A stretch of DNA of 36,286 nt from an uncultured Porphyromonas sp. (GTDB taxonomy: Bacteria > Bacteroidota > Bacteroidia > Bacteroidales > Porphyromonadaceae), in assembly GCF_915070105.1 (NCBI RefSeq), contig NZ_CAJZFJ010000016.1, positions 1 to 36,286 of the forward strand, given 5' to 3'. A program made the translations under genes and the position numbers. Below the pieces are notes generated by a model. That model had not been told where the DNA came from. It saw only the letters and a program-made list of their open reading frames with translations, and made no database searches. Position 1 is the stretch's first letter; every line of letters starts with the position of its first letter. Below are positions 25,047-34,785 of the stretch, piece after piece.

Positions 25047-28000
25047 ATGAAGAACGAAAGACCACTTTCACATCGGGCTCGGCTACGGAGTACGCTTGCC
25101 GTCTCCCTGCTCACCATCTGCACTCTACCCCTTGCGGCAAGTGCAGTCCCCGAGCAAGAGCCGTCATCGAGCCCCCTCACTCTAGCCCAAGTAGCTGGGA
25201 AGGTACGTGGGCGTATCGTGGATGCTGCTACTGGTGAGCCGATCATCGGTGCTAGCATCCATGTCAAGGGCAACAAGCGTATCGGTGCTGTCTCCGATAT
25301 GCAGGGGGGCTATACCCTGTCTGCTGCGCCCGGGGTGACACTCGTCATCTCCTACATCGGCTACGAGACCCTAGAGGTACGAGCTACCGAGAAGGAGCAA
25401 GTCATCCAGCTGACAGAAAACTCAAAGACCCTAAGCGAACTCGTCGTCGTAGGCTATACGACACAGCGCAAGGAGAGCCTCACGGGAGCAATGATCAGTC
25501 TCAAGGACAGCAAGCTCAAGGACATGACCACCCCCTCCGTCTCCAACCTCCTTAATGGCAAGGCCCCCGGGGTCTACGTCGCACCTGGATCGGGACGCCC
25601 TGGCTCGAGTGCAGCCGTGGTGATCCGTGGACAAGCCACCCTCAATGGGAATACACGCCCCCTCTGGGTCATCGATGGCGTGATCGTAGGGGATGACCCT
25701 GGACAGCTCAATCCTCAGGATATCGAGGGGCTAACGATCCTCAAGGACGCAGCCTCCACCGCCATCTACGGCTCTGCTGGAGCTAATGGGGTCGTCGTCG
25801 TCACCACCAAGAGCAGCCGCTCAGGCAAGCTCCGTGTCTCTGCCTCCGTCCGTGCAGGCCTTAGCCGCCTGAACAATGGCAACCTACGTATGATGAACGG
25901 TGCCGAGCTCTACGACTACTTCGCCTCCACGGGCAACGCAAGCACCATCCCCTTCCCCCGATGGAAGCCCGCCCTACGCAACGACAACTTCGACTGGTGG
26001 GCACTAGCTACACGCACAGGCATCTCACAGGACTACAACCTCACGATACAGGGCGGGAGCGAGACGATGAACTCCCTCTTCTCCCTAGGCTACTACGATG
26101 AGAAGGGTGCCGTGAAGGGCTTCGACTACAAGCGATACAACTTCCGTCTCAAGACTGCCTACAAGCCCCTCGACTGGCTCACCATCCGCCCCATGATCAG
26201 TGGTGCGATGCAGACCTCCGATGATAGGCAGTACTCCGTCTCCGCTATGTACTCTATGCTCCCCTGGGATAGTCCCTATGATGCTGATGGCAAGCCCGTC
26301 CCCCACAAGTACTCTGGATGGGTGAACAGCAACAGCACGAACTACATCCGAGACCTGCAGTGGAACCATGCCGATGGACGTAACTATGAGTTCATGGGCA
26401 ACCTCGACTTCGACGCCCGTATCACTCCTTGGCTGACCTTCTCCTCGGTCAATAACTACAAGTACGTCCACAGCACGAGCCACGGCTATCAAGACCCACG
26501 CTCCAGCGGTGGAGAGAGTGTGCAGGGACGTATCACCGAGTACCACGGACAGGTAGCCCGACGCTATACGAACCAAAAGCTCCTGACGAGCAATAGCTGG
26601 GGACTACACAACCTAAATGGTCTCCTAGCCTACGAGTTCAACGACTACTGGGGCAAATCGACCGATGTCTACGGGACGGGGTTTGTACCCGGCTTTGAGG
26701 TGCTCGACATCACCGCCAAGCCCGAGAGAGCCAAGGGAGGTATCGCTGAGTGGGCTGTACAGTCCGTCTTCGCCAACGCTCGCTACAGCTACGACAACCG
26801 CTATCTCGTCGAGGGATCTATCCGCCGTGATGGTGCCTCCAACCTCGGCTCAAGAGCCAAGTATGGGACGCTCTTCTCCATCAGTGGTGGGTGGAACATC
26901 CACCGCGAGTCATGGTTTGGGGTCAAGGCCTTCGACCAGCTCAAGCTCCGTGCCTCCTATGGCTCAGCTGGTAACCGCCCCTCTGCCCTCTACCCTCAGT
27001 ATGACCTCTACTCCATAGCCTCCAACTACAATGGCCAGCCAGGTATGCTCATCTCGCAGATAGGCAATAGAGACCTAACCTGGGAGCGTACCTACACTGC
27101 TGGTATCGGGCTCGACGCTTCGCTCTGGGAGAATCGTCTGCGCCTCACCCTCGACCTCTACTCCAAGAAGACCGACAACATCCTCTACAACGTCCCCGTC
27201 ACCAGCCTAACAGGGGTGACCCACGTCTACCGCAACATCGGTAAGATGGACAATAGAGGTATCGAAGTGGCCATCGGGGGTGACCTCATCCGCACCAAGG
27301 ATATCACCTGGAGCCTAGACCTGAACATCGGACACAATGCCAACAAGCTCACCGACATCTTCCGTCAGTATGATCCCTCGGGACAGTACATCGCCAAGCC
27401 AGTCATCATCGGCGACGGGAGCGGTATCGCAGGCTCAGCCACTCGTATCCTAGAGATCGGCTCGCCCATCGACACCTACTATATGCCCCAGTGGGCAGGT
27501 GTAGACCCAGAGGATGGACGTCCCCTATGGTACAAGGAGGATGCTGATGGCAAGAAGGTCACGACCAAGAACTACGCCGAGGCCAAGTACTACAAGCTCG
27601 GCTCTGCTGCACCCAAGGTCTTCGGGGGGATCACGACGAGCCTACGCTGGAGAGAATTTGACCTCTCAGCTACCTTTGGCTACGCTCTCGGGGGACAGAT
27701 CTACAACTACTCTCGCCAGGAGCTAGACTCTGACCTCGCCTACACAGACCGCAATCAGATGGCTCTGCAGAAGGGCTGGTCACGCTGGCAGAAGAAGGGC
27801 GACATCGCCACCCACCCACGTGCCCTGTACAACAACAAGGACAATGGGAACAAGGCCTCCTCTCGTTACCTAGAGAACAACTCCTTCTTCAAGCTACGTA
27901 CCCTAACCCTCGGCTACAACCTCTCCCTCCCTCAGCTGAAGATACAGACCCTACGTATCTACCTCAATGCTGAGAACCTCCTGACCTTCACGAAGTACTC

Positions 28001-28112
28001 AGGCGTAGACCCCGAACTACCAGCCTCCGATGGCTCTGTCATGGGGACAACGGGGATCAGTGTCTACCCACCTGTTCGCCGCTTCGTCCTGGGCTTCAAC
28101 CTCTCACTCTAG
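25047..28112 (+). CDS. susC: SusC/RagA-family TonB-linked outer membrane transporter
   Basis: This 1021-residue outer-membrane protein has a signal peptide (to about residue 34) and a CarboxypepD_reg-like domain (VRGRIVDAATGEPIIGASIHVKG to VIQLTE, ~50-130). A TonB-box-like LSELVVVGYTTQRKESLTGA follows, then the plug (GVYVAPGSGRPGSSAAVVIRG, DIEGLTILKDAASTAIYGSAGANGVVVVTTK) and a ~700-residue 22-strand barrel ending in the aromatic FVLGFNLSL. Such proteins import glycans or peptides together with a SusD lid. The N-terminal extension lacks the STN domain found in anti-sigma-regulated members. susD follows after 15 nt. The substrate is suggested only by the nearby GH92 gene. The symbol is used as a family name. 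Confidence 0.93.
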   Translation: MKNERPLSHRARLRSTLAVSLLTICTLPLAASAVPEQEPSSSPLTLAQVAGKVRGRIVDAATGEPIIGASIHVKGNKRIGAVSDMQGGYTLSAAPGVTLVISYIGYETLEVRATEKEQVIQLTENSKTLSELVVVGYTTQRKESLTGAMISLKDSKLKDMTTPSVSNLLNGKAPGVYVAPGSGRPGSSAAVVIRGQATLNGNTRPLWVIDGVIVGDDPGQLNPQDIEGLTILKDAASTAIYGSAGANGVVVVTTKSSRSGKLRVSASVRAGLSRLNNGNLRMMNGAELYDYFASTGNASTIPFPRWKPALRNDNFDWWALATRTGISQDYNLTIQGGSETMNSLFSLGYYDEKGAVKGFDYKRYNFRLKTAYKPLDWLTIRPMISGAMQTSDDRQYSVSAMYSMLPWDSPYDADGKPVPHKYSGWVNSNSTNYIRDLQWNHADGRNYEFMGNLDFDARITPWLTFSSVNNYKYVHSTSHGYQDPRSSGGESVQGRITEYHGQVARRYTNQKLLTSNSWGLHNLNGLLAYEFNDYWGKSTDVYGTGFVPGFEVLDITAKPERAKGGIAEWAVQSVFANARYSYDNRYLVEGSIRRDGASNLGSRAKYGTLFSISGGWNIHRESWFGVKAFDQLKLRASYGSAGNRPSALYPQYDLYSIASNYNGQPGMLISQIGNRDLTWERTYTAGIGLDASLWENRLRLTLDLYSKKTDNILYNVPVTSLTGVTHVYRNIGKMDNRGIEVAIGGDLIRTKDITWSLDLNIGHNANKLTDIFRQYDPSGQYIAKPVIIGDGSGIAGSATRILEIGSPIDTYYMPQWAGVDPEDGRPLWYKEDADGKKVTTKNYAEAKYYKLGSAAPKVFGGITTSLRWREFDLSATFGYALGGQIYNYSRQELDSDLAYTDRNQMALQKGWSRWQKKGDIATHPRALYNNKDNGNKASSRYLENNSFFKLRTLTLGYNLSLPQLKIQTLRIYLNAENLLTFTKYSGVDPELPASDGSVMGTTGISVYPPVRRFVLGFNLSL

Positions 28113-28127
28113 CTACACGATACAGAT

Positions 28128-29843
28128 ATGAACAAGATACTTATGCTACTAGTGGCCTCCTGCCTACTAGTAGCCTGCAACATCGACAGAGAGCCTAAGG
28201 GGAGCATGTCTAGCCAGCGCATCCTTGAGCACCCCGAGGAGGCTATCGATGGGATGACCCACGGGATGTATGCTCAGCTCAAGACCTGGAGTGATGCCAT
28301 GCACCGCTGCGGCGAGTACGCAGGGGACAACATCATGATACGTGGTGCCTCGACGGATGCCTTCTTTGAGTTCATCACCTTCAACCGTACCCCACAGAAC
28401 TACCGCCTACAGGCCTTCTGGGATAATAGCTACAAGGCTATCATACAAGCCTCCAACATCATCGAGCTCTATGGCTCCTCCACCGATGCCGAGGTCAAGT
28501 CTCATGTCGGAGAGGCCTACTTCGTACGTGGCTTCCTCTACTTCTACCTCGTGAGAGCCTACGGACGCCCCTACTATCAAAGCCCCGAGAAGAACCTCGG
28601 TGTACCGATCATCAAGAGCGCGCCCAAGAACATCTTCGGTAAGTTCACTCTCCCCGACCGTGCTACCGTAGCTGAGACCTACGCACAGGCTATCGAAGAC
28701 CTGAAGCAGGCTGAGACGCTCCTTCCCGAGCGCACTGGCACTCCCTTCTATGCCTCTAAGGGCGCTGCCCAAGCCTTGCTCTCCCGCCTCTACCTCTATA
28801 TGAGTGGCACCTATGACCAGCCTAATACTCAGTATGCTCAGCTGGCCTCTGAATATGCCTCCAAGGTAATCGCGAGTGCTAAGTATCAGCTCCTCGGTCG
28901 TGAGGACTTCATGAAGTACAATCAGATCCTGCCCGAAAACAACAAGGAGTCCATCTTCGTCATCCGCCGTCTAGCCTCCGAATTCTCTGGCTACGACCAC
29001 TACTACGGTATCGGCGGGATGTATGCCAATATCGGTGGCATGGGCTGGGGCGAGATGTATGCCAGTGCCAAGTACCTCGCTCTACTAGACGAGACGGGGC
29101 GCAATGACTACCGCCCCAATAGGATGCGTATCGTAGATGCTCGTGCAGCCTTCATCGAGCCCGTGTATGACAACGATAAGGGAGAGGTATTCCGCTTCAT
29201 TAAGACGGAGGACTCCGGGGATATGAACTACCTACAGCTCCCCGTCACCCGTACCAATGGGCAGATAATAGCTAAGGAAGAGAAGGATCAGGGTCAAGCA
29301 TCCTCCTATACCCTGACTGCCATAGACGCTACTCAGGAGATCTATAGCATCACCTACGGTGGGAAGACATACCGAGGGGTCTTGGATACCTATATCGCAC
29401 TCAATAGAGCCTACCCGATGTTCTACATCACGAAGTGCTCCCGTGAGGGTGAGAATAGCCAGCTACACTCCCCCATCATCTCACGTCTAGGCGAGGTCTA
29501 CCTCAATCGTGCTGAGGCCGAAGCCAAGCTCGGTCACTACAGTGCAGCCCTTGCCGACCTCAACCTCGTGCGTACACGCTCCATCCCTGGTGCGCAGTAT
29601 GCGAGCCTAGATGCTACGAATGCACCTGAGCGCATCGACAAGGAGCGCCAGCTGGAGCTTGCCTTCCAGGCTGAGCGTAGCTACGATGTATTCCGCAACG
29701 GGGGCTCACTCATACGTCGCTACCCCGGGGCTCACCATCAGCGTGAGGACATAGCCCCCACCGACTACCGAGTGGTGTACTTCATCCCGCAGAATGCGAT
29801 CGATGCTTACCCAGGTAAGCTGACACAGAACCCTACACACTAA
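28128..29843 (+). CDS. susD: SusD/RagB-family outer membrane lipoprotein
   Basis: This 571-residue surface lipoprotein forms the ligand-binding lid of the SusC transporter. Lipobox LVAC gives C17. The TPR-like SusD body shows HPEEAIDGMTHGMYAQL, FWDNSYKAIIQASNIIE, SHVGEAYFVRGFLYFYLVRAYG (the family's ARFLRAYYYF-like helix), and near the C-terminus EVYLNRAEAEAKLG and DKERQLELAFQAERSYDVFRNGGSL, the RagB/SusD signature ER-x-LELAFE-x-R-x-D. It ends ... NAIDAYPGKLTQNP, as usual for the family. It is co-transcribed with susC. A strong palindromic terminator 90 nt downstream closes the unit before the GH92 gene. Confidence 0.93.
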   Translation: MNKILMLLVASCLLVACNIDREPKGSMSSQRILEHPEEAIDGMTHGMYAQLKTWSDAMHRCGEYAGDNIMIRGASTDAFFEFITFNRTPQNYRLQAFWDNSYKAIIQASNIIELYGSSTDAEVKSHVGEAYFVRGFLYFYLVRAYGRPYYQSPEKNLGVPIIKSAPKNIFGKFTLPDRATVAETYAQAIEDLKQAETLLPERTGTPFYASKGAAQALLSRLYLYMSGTYDQPNTQYAQLASEYASKVIASAKYQLLGREDFMKYNQILPENNKESIFVIRRLASEFSGYDHYYGIGGMYANIGGMGWGEMYASAKYLALLDETGRNDYRPNRMRIVDARAAFIEPVYDNDKGEVFRFIKTEDSGDMNYLQLPVTRTNGQIIAKEEKDQGQASSYTLTAIDATQEIYSITYGGKTYRGVLDTYIALNRAYPMFYITKCSREGENSQLHSPIISRLGEVYLNRAEAEAKLGHYSAALADLNLVRTRSIPGAQYASLDATNAPERIDKERQLELAFQAERSYDVFRNGGSLIRRYPGAHHQREDIAPTDYRVVYFIPQNAIDAYPGKLTQNPTH

Positions 29844-29932
29844 GGGCTTCAGCTAGCACTTCCAACGCATCTCCTTCCCTCACGCTAGAGGTAGCCTTGC
29901 CCTAGCCTTTTGGGGAAGCCATCAATACACAG

Positions 29933-29975
29933 AATGGGGCAGAGAGGGATATCCCTCTCTGCCCCATTTGCTTTT
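29933..29975 (+). terminator. Terminator of the susCD operon
   Basis: 29933-29968 is a perfect 36-nt palindrome (AATGGGGCAGAGAGGGAT and its complement) followed by TTGCTTTTG. It shows that the GH92 gene needs its own promoter and that the open frame reaching back to 29910 is not its coding start. Confidence 0.9.
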
Positions 29976-30116
29976 GCATTAGTGTATTCCCAGCCCTTAC
30001 ACGAGGGAGCGGTGTGTAAAATTATCCTTATCTTCATCCCTGCTATTGTACCATCGCCCCTAGCCCTCGTGCGAAGGATCGAGGTGCAGGTGAAGTCGCT
30101 CCTGACAGTGATGAAT

Positions 30117-32396
30117 ATGAGACAAACAAAGCTTACCCTTATTCTCTGTATCCTAGCCCTCGGGCTAGCCCTCCTCTGCAGCATCAGTAGCTGTAGCAAT
30201 CGTAAGACTGACGACAAGAATCCCCTTGCCCAGCTAGTCGATCCACTCATCGGTACCGACTGGGTGGGCAATGTCTATCCTGGCGCTACTGTCCCCTTCG
30301 GGATGGTGCAGTTGAGCCCAGACAATGGACTCCCGGGCTGGGATCGGATAGCCGGCTACTACTACCCCGATAGCACGATAGCGGGCTTCAGCCACACCCA
30401 CCTCAGTGGTACGGGGGCTGGTGATCTATATGACATCCCCTTCATGCCTGTGCTACTACCTACCCTAGAGGGCGGGACCTACACCATAGACAAGGCGACT
30501 GGGGAGACAGCTCGCCTAGGCCGACACGCACGCTTCAGACACGAGACAGAGCAGGCACACGCTGGCTACTATGCGGTGACCCTCGAGCCCTATGACATAC
30601 GAGTGGAGCTCACAGCCTCGCCCCACATGGGTGTGCAGCGCTATACCTTCAATCGTGCCTCCGACTCTGCCTGTGTCATTCTAGACCTAGACCGAGCGAT
30701 GAACTGGGATCGTACCACAGAGAGTGATGTGGAGCAGGTCACCCCCACGGCACTACAGGGCTACCGCAAGTCTACGGGCTGGGCACGTGACCAGGAGGTG
30801 TACTTCTACACACAGCTCTCACGTACACCCGATAGTATCTTCATCGAGCATCGTCAGGGAGAGCCTTACGGTCAAGCCTCTGGTCGCTCGGCTATTGCCT
30901 ACCTATACTACAAGGTGAAGGCTGGCGATCAGCTCATCATCGAGACGGCACTATCGGGTACGAGCACTCAGGGAGCCATGGGCAATTGGACTGATGAGGA
31001 GAAGGAGTTTGACTTCGACAAGTATCGTACCCAAGCAGAGACCCTCTGGCAGGAACGACTAAGCAGGATCACCATCCCCGAGAATGCCCCCGACAGCCTC
31101 AAGAAGACCTTCTACACCGCACTCTATCGTGCACAGGTCTGTCCCACGCTCTATAGCAATACCGATGGGAACTACCTAGGGGCTGACCGAAGGACACACT
31201 TTAGGGAGGATAACACAGCTACCTACAGTACCTTCTCCCTATGGGACACCTATCGTGCCGTACACCCGCTCTACAATCTCATAGCCACCAAGGAGAACCG
31301 TGATATGGTTCAGTCGCTCATTGACTTCGGCGATCAGAACATGTTCCACCTCCCCGTATGGAATATGTTTGCCTCTGAGACTGATATGATGATCGGGCAT
31401 CACTCCATACCAGTCATCGTAGAGGCGGTACTCAAGGGCGTATATAAGCCCGCAGATCCAGCCGACCTACTGAACCTCCTACGTAACACTGCCGAGCGAC
31501 AGTACTACCGTGGGCTAGATGAGTACCAGAGCCGTGGCTACGTACCTGCCGACCTACAGGATGAGAGTGTCTCCAAGACGCTGGAGTATGCCTACGACGA
31601 TGCTGCCATCGCAGCCTATGCCGAGTGGATGGGGGACAGTGATGTCGCAGAGCAGTATCGTGCACGTGCAGAGAGCTACAAGAACCTATGGGATAAGGGC
31701 ACGGGCTTCTTCCGTCCTAAGGATGGTAAGGGACGTTGGCTCCCTGACTTCAATCCCTTTGCCTACACGAAGCACTTCACCGAGAGCAATGCCTACCAGT
31801 ACCTCTTCGCTGCCCAGCATGCAGTACGTCAGCTAGAGCAGCTCATGGGCTCACGTGAGCAGCTACGTGATCGTCTCGATGAGTTCTTCTCCCGTACGAC
31901 GCCCAAAGAGATAGCACTCCCTATCTTCTCCACGGGTATGATCGGGCAGTATGTCCAGGGCAACGAGCCTAGCCACCACGTGATCTTCCTCTACAACTAT
32001 GTGAATGAGCCCTGGAAGACAGCTGACCTCATTCATCAGGTACGCTCTACGCTCTACTCCCACCGCCCTGATGGGCTCTGTGGCAATGAGGACTGTGGAC
32101 AGATGTCCGCATGGTATGTCTTCGCCGCAATGGGTCTCTACCCGGTCGATCCGCTCACGAGCGAATATGAGGTGACGACACCCCTCTTCGAGCGCCTCAC
32201 CCTGCACCTAGAGAATGGGCGTACCTTCACCATCTCCGCCCCTGGGCTCTCCTCCACTAGGAGATATATCCAGTCAGCACAGCTCAATGGTCGTCCTCTC
32301 AATCGCTCCCATATCACCTATACCCAGCTGATGCAGGGCGGTGAGCTCGTACTGACCTTGACAGACCAGCGGGGTGTCGTCTGGTACGACAAGTAG
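30117..32396 (+). CDS. GH92 alpha-1,2-mannosidase, lipoprotein
   Basis: This ~759-residue calcium-dependent glycoside hydrolase family 92 enzyme removes alpha-mannose from high-mannose N-glycans or mannans. Lipobox ISSC (C26) predicts a surface or periplasmic lipoprotein. Family landmarks in order are VDPLIGTDWVGNVYPGATVPFGM, GFSHTHLSGTGAGDLYDIPF, YSTFSLWDTYRAVHPL, EYQSRGYVPAD, SKTLEYAYDDAAIA, GNEPSHHVIFLYNY and GNEDCGQMSAWYVFAAMGLYPV. The last holds the Glu region of the acid catalyst as known for the family. The ATGs at 30111 and 30117 are both possible starts. No clean promoter box was found between the susCD terminator and the start. With susCD it suggests host N-glycan use in an otherwise proteolytic organism. 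Confidence 0.95.
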   Translation: MRQTKLTLILCILALGLALLCSISSCSNRKTDDKNPLAQLVDPLIGTDWVGNVYPGATVPFGMVQLSPDNGLPGWDRIAGYYYPDSTIAGFSHTHLSGTGAGDLYDIPFMPVLLPTLEGGTYTIDKATGETARLGRHARFRHETEQAHAGYYAVTLEPYDIRVELTASPHMGVQRYTFNRASDSACVILDLDRAMNWDRTTESDVEQVTPTALQGYRKSTGWARDQEVYFYTQLSRTPDSIFIEHRQGEPYGQASGRSAIAYLYYKVKAGDQLIIETALSGTSTQGAMGNWTDEEKEFDFDKYRTQAETLWQERLSRITIPENAPDSLKKTFYTALYRAQVCPTLYSNTDGNYLGADRRTHFREDNTATYSTFSLWDTYRAVHPLYNLIATKENRDMVQSLIDFGDQNMFHLPVWNMFASETDMMIGHHSIPVIVEAVLKGVYKPADPADLLNLLRNTAERQYYRGLDEYQSRGYVPADLQDESVSKTLEYAYDDAAIAAYAEWMGDSDVAEQYRARAESYKNLWDKGTGFFRPKDGKGRWLPDFNPFAYTKHFTESNAYQYLFAAQHAVRQLEQLMGSREQLRDRLDEFFSRTTPKEIALPIFSTGMIGQYVQGNEPSHHVIFLYNYVNEPWKTADLIHQVRSTLYSHRPDGLCGNEDCGQMSAWYVFAAMGLYPVDPLTSEYEVTTPLFERLTLHLENGRTFTISAPGLSSTRRYIQSAQLNGRPLNRSHITYTQLMQGGELVLTLTDQRGVVWYDK

Positions 32397-32427
32397 CCCC
32401 CAGCAGAAGGCCATAACCCAACAAAGC

Positions 32428-32480
32428 GACCAGCCCCCTCATGGGTCGAGACTAAGGTCTCGCTCATGAGGGGGCTGGTC
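32428..32480. terminator. Shared terminator between GH92 gene and gmk
   Basis: GACCAGCCCCCTCATG (32428-32443) pairs with CATGAGGGGGCTGGTC (32465-32480), a perfect 16-bp stem. A second small stem GAGAC/GTCTC lies inside. It sits between convergent genes and has no long T run on either side, so it may act in both directions. Confidence 0.75.
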
Positions 32481-32505
32481 GTAATAGCTCTAGGCCAGAT
32501 ATACT

Positions 32506-33075
32506 CTAGGCGGAGAGGAAGGTATGGATGAGCTGGTAGAGCTCGCCATAGCAAGTCTCGAGATCATCATTGACAAGCGCCCTGTCGAAGGCCTCGGCAT
32601 GCTCTAGTTCAAGTGTAGCCTTGGCGATGCGCTCCTCGATGACCTCTTCGCTATCGGTGGAGCGTCCCTGTAGGCGGTGGCGTAGCTCCTCGATGCTGGG
32701 AGGCTTGATGAAGATACTTAGGGCAGAGGCTCCATAAGCCTTCTTGATATTCAAGGCTCCGACATAGTCCACATCGAAGATTAGGTTGTCACCCTCCTGC
32801 AGACAGCGATCTACCTCGCTGCGTAGTGTGCCGTAGTAGCGACCACTGTAGACCTCCTCATACTCGAGGAACTCTCCCGCCTCTATCCGAGACCTAAACT
32901 CCTCGGGTGAGAAGAAGTAGTACTCCACCCCATCACGCTCTGTGCCCCGTGGGGAGCGACTAGTAGCCGAGATAGAGAAGCGAAGTCTCAGCTCGGGGTG
33001 CTCTGCCCGAAGGCGTGTGATGAGCGTACTCTTGCCCGTACCCGAGGGAGCAGAGATGATGACTAGCTTACCCAT
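32506..33075 (-). CDS. gmk: Guanylate kinase
   Basis: This 189-residue cytoplasmic enzyme phosphorylates GMP to GDP. The P-loop is SAPSGTGKST (8-17). The GMP-binding and lid segments TSRSPRGTERDGVEYYF and EFLEYEEVYSGRYYGT and the DVDYVGALNIKK block (the usual D-V-D-x-Q-G with YVG here) identify it. The length is normal. It is third in the bcp-recA-gmk unit, starting 23 nt after the recA stop. Confidence 0.97.
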   Translation of the reverse strand: MGKLVIISAPSGTGKSTLITRLRAEHPELRLRFSISATSRSPRGTERDGVEYYFFSPEEFRSRIEAGEFLEYEEVYSGRYYGTLRSEVDRCLQEGDNLIFDVDYVGALNIKKAYGASALSIFIKPPSIEELRHRLQGRSTDSEEVIEERIAKATLELEHAEAFDRALVNDDLETCYGELYQLIHTFLSA

Positions 33076-33098
33076 ATAGCAGATCGTACAGGGAGGCT

Positions 33099-34211
33099 CT
33101 ATTCCTCATCTTCGTCCTCGTCCTTCGTGGACTTCTTTTTCTTCTTGTCCTTACCGATAGGGCCATCCTTGAGGCGAGCGAAGACCTGACGTGTCAGTTC
33201 CTCCTGCAGCTCGGGGTTATCCTCGATGGTCTGCTTGGCATTCTCCTTGCCCTGCCCGAGCTTCGTCTCTCCGTAGCTATACCAGGAGCCACTCTTCTTG
33301 ATAATGTCTGCTGACTCGGCTAGGTCAATGATCTCCCCGATGCGGGATATACCCTCACCGTAGAGGATGTCGAAGAGTGCGACACGGAATGGGGGTGCGA
33401 CCTTGTTCTTGACGACCTTGACACGTGTAGCGTTCCCGAAGACCTCATCACCATCCTTGAGCTGGCCTGCACGACGGATGTCGAGGCGCACCGAGGCATA
33501 GAACTTCAGAGCGTTACCACCCGTGGTCGTCTCGGAGGGGCCGTAGGAGTTGCCCCCGATCTTCTCACGTAGCTGGTTGATGAAGATACAGGTCGTGTTG
33601 GACTTGCTGATAGCTCCCGTGATCTTACGAAGGGCCTGCGACATCAGGCGAGCCTGTAGCCCGACCTTTGCCTCACCCATATCGCCCTCGATCTCGGCCT
33701 TAGGCACGAGGGCAGCCACGGAGTCAATGATCACGAGGTCCATAGCCCCCGAGCGGATGAGTTGCTCGGCGATATCCAGAGCCTGCTCCCCGTTGTCTGG
33801 CTGGGAGATATAGAGGCTACTCATATCCACACCCAGTGCCTCGGCATAGACGGGGTCAAAGGCATGCTCGGCGTCGATGATCGCTGCGAAGCCACCCTGC
33901 TTCTGCACCTCTGCGATAGCGTGGATGGCCAGCGTGGTCTTACCTGAGGACTCGGGGCCGTAGATCTCGATGATACGACCACGGGGATAGCCCCCTACAC
34001 CGAGGGCGACGTCTAGGCCAATAGAGCCTGAGGGGATGGCTGCCACATCGACCGTAGGACGCTCTGCCATATTGAGGACAGAGCCCTTGCCGTGTACCTT
34101 CTCAATGTTGGCAAGTGCCACACTCAGGGTCTTGCGCTTTGCCTCCTCGATAGAGAGGCCCTTATCCTTGTCCTTTGCCTTGGTAGGCTTTTCCTTTACT
34201 TCTTCGCTCAT
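33099..34211 (-). CDS. recA: Recombinase RecA
   Basis: This 370-residue recombination ATPase forms filaments on single-stranded DNA. Walker A is GPESSGKTT (85-93), Walker B LVIIDSVAAL (near 160), and the L1/L2 and NQLREKIGGNSYGPSETTTGGNALKFYASVRLDIRR regions are intact. The N-terminus has a Lys/Glu-rich extension (first ~20 residues), and the C-terminus ends in a Lys run followed by DEDEDEE, the acidic regulatory tail. It is expressed with the peroxiredoxin upstream (24-nt gap) and gmk downstream. No LexA-like box could be recognised before the operon. Confidence 0.98.
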   Translation of the reverse strand: MSEEVKEKPTKAKDKDKGLSIEEAKRKTLSVALANIEKVHGKGSVLNMAERPTVDVAAIPSGSIGLDVALGVGGYPRGRIIEIYGPESSGKTTLAIHAIAEVQKQGGFAAIIDAEHAFDPVYAEALGVDMSSLYISQPDNGEQALDIAEQLIRSGAMDLVIIDSVAALVPKAEIEGDMGEAKVGLQARLMSQALRKITGAISKSNTTCIFINQLREKIGGNSYGPSETTTGGNALKFYASVRLDIRRAGQLKDGDEVFGNATRVKVVKNKVAPPFRVALFDILYGEGISRIGEIIDLAESADIIKKSGSWYSYGETKLGQGKENAKQTIEDNPELQEELTRQVFARLKDGPIGKDKKKKKSTKDEDEDEE

Positions 34212-34235
34212 GCTACTTAATGTATATGTAATGTA

Positions 34236-34697
34236 TTACTTGCTCGCTAGGATCTGCTGGGCATGCTCCTTGGTATTGACCTCCTTGCCACGCAGGATAC
34301 GCTCTATGCGCCCCGACTCATCGAGGACGAAGGTCGTGCGCTCGGTGCCCATGTATCGACGTCCATACATACTCTTCTCGATCCATGTCCCGAAGAGCTC
34401 GTTGAGCTGGACATCTGTATCGGCGATGAGTCGGAAGGGGAGCTGATGCTTCTCGATGAAGCCCTTGTGACTCCGAGCACTATCTCGGCTAACCCCGATG
34501 ATCTCATAGCCTGCCTCACGGAGCTCAGCGTATCCGTCACGTAGACTACAGGCCTGAGCTGTACAGCCAGAGGTATTGTCCTTGGGGTAAAAGTAGAGGA
34601 TGATCCTCTTGCCTGGGTAGTCACTACGACGTACCTCTACACCATCTTGGTCTAGTCCTAGGCTGTCGGGGACGAGATCCCCTATCTGAAGTGCCAT
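34236..34697 (-). CDS. bcp: Thioredoxin-dependent peroxiredoxin, Bcp/PrxQ type
   Basis: This 153-residue peroxide-reducing enzyme has peroxidatic C45 in the motif PKDNTSGCTAQAC, and the nearby C50 is the resolving Cys typical of alpha-PrxQ. Arg of the active site falls in TERTTFVLD (near 122). The length is standard. It is first gene of the bcp-recA-gmk operon, with a -7 box 40 nt upstream of the ATG. Placing peroxide defence ahead of recA would link two arms of oxidative-damage response, but the linkage may be incidental. Confidence 0.95.
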   Translation of the reverse strand: MALQIGDLVPDSLGLDQDGVEVRRSDYPGKRIILYFYPKDNTSGCTAQACSLRDGYAELREAGYEIIGVSRDSARSHKGFIEKHQLPFRLIADTDVQLNELFGTWIEKSMYGRRYMGTERTTFVLDESGRIERILRGKEVNTKEHAQQILASK

Positions 34698-34736
34698 CTT
34701 TTGCTTTGCTTTTAGTTCGTTCGTTACTTATCTCTA

Positions 34737-34744
34737 CAAATATA
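34737..34744 (-). promoter_or_regulatory. -7 box of the bcp-recA-gmk operon
   Basis: Minus-strand TATATTTG is a perfect match, with a predicted start near 34730 and a leader of ~33 nt. Repeat copy C begins about 40 bp upstream of it. Confidence 0.6.
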
Positions 34745-34785
34745 AGGAATACCTAGGGTATAGTAAATGGGGTATAGGGACTAGG

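Noticed and set aside
29910..30116. N-terminal extension of the GH92 frame
   Set aside because: It runs through the perfect terminator palindrome at 29933-29968, and the lipoprotein signal begins at the ATG at 30117.
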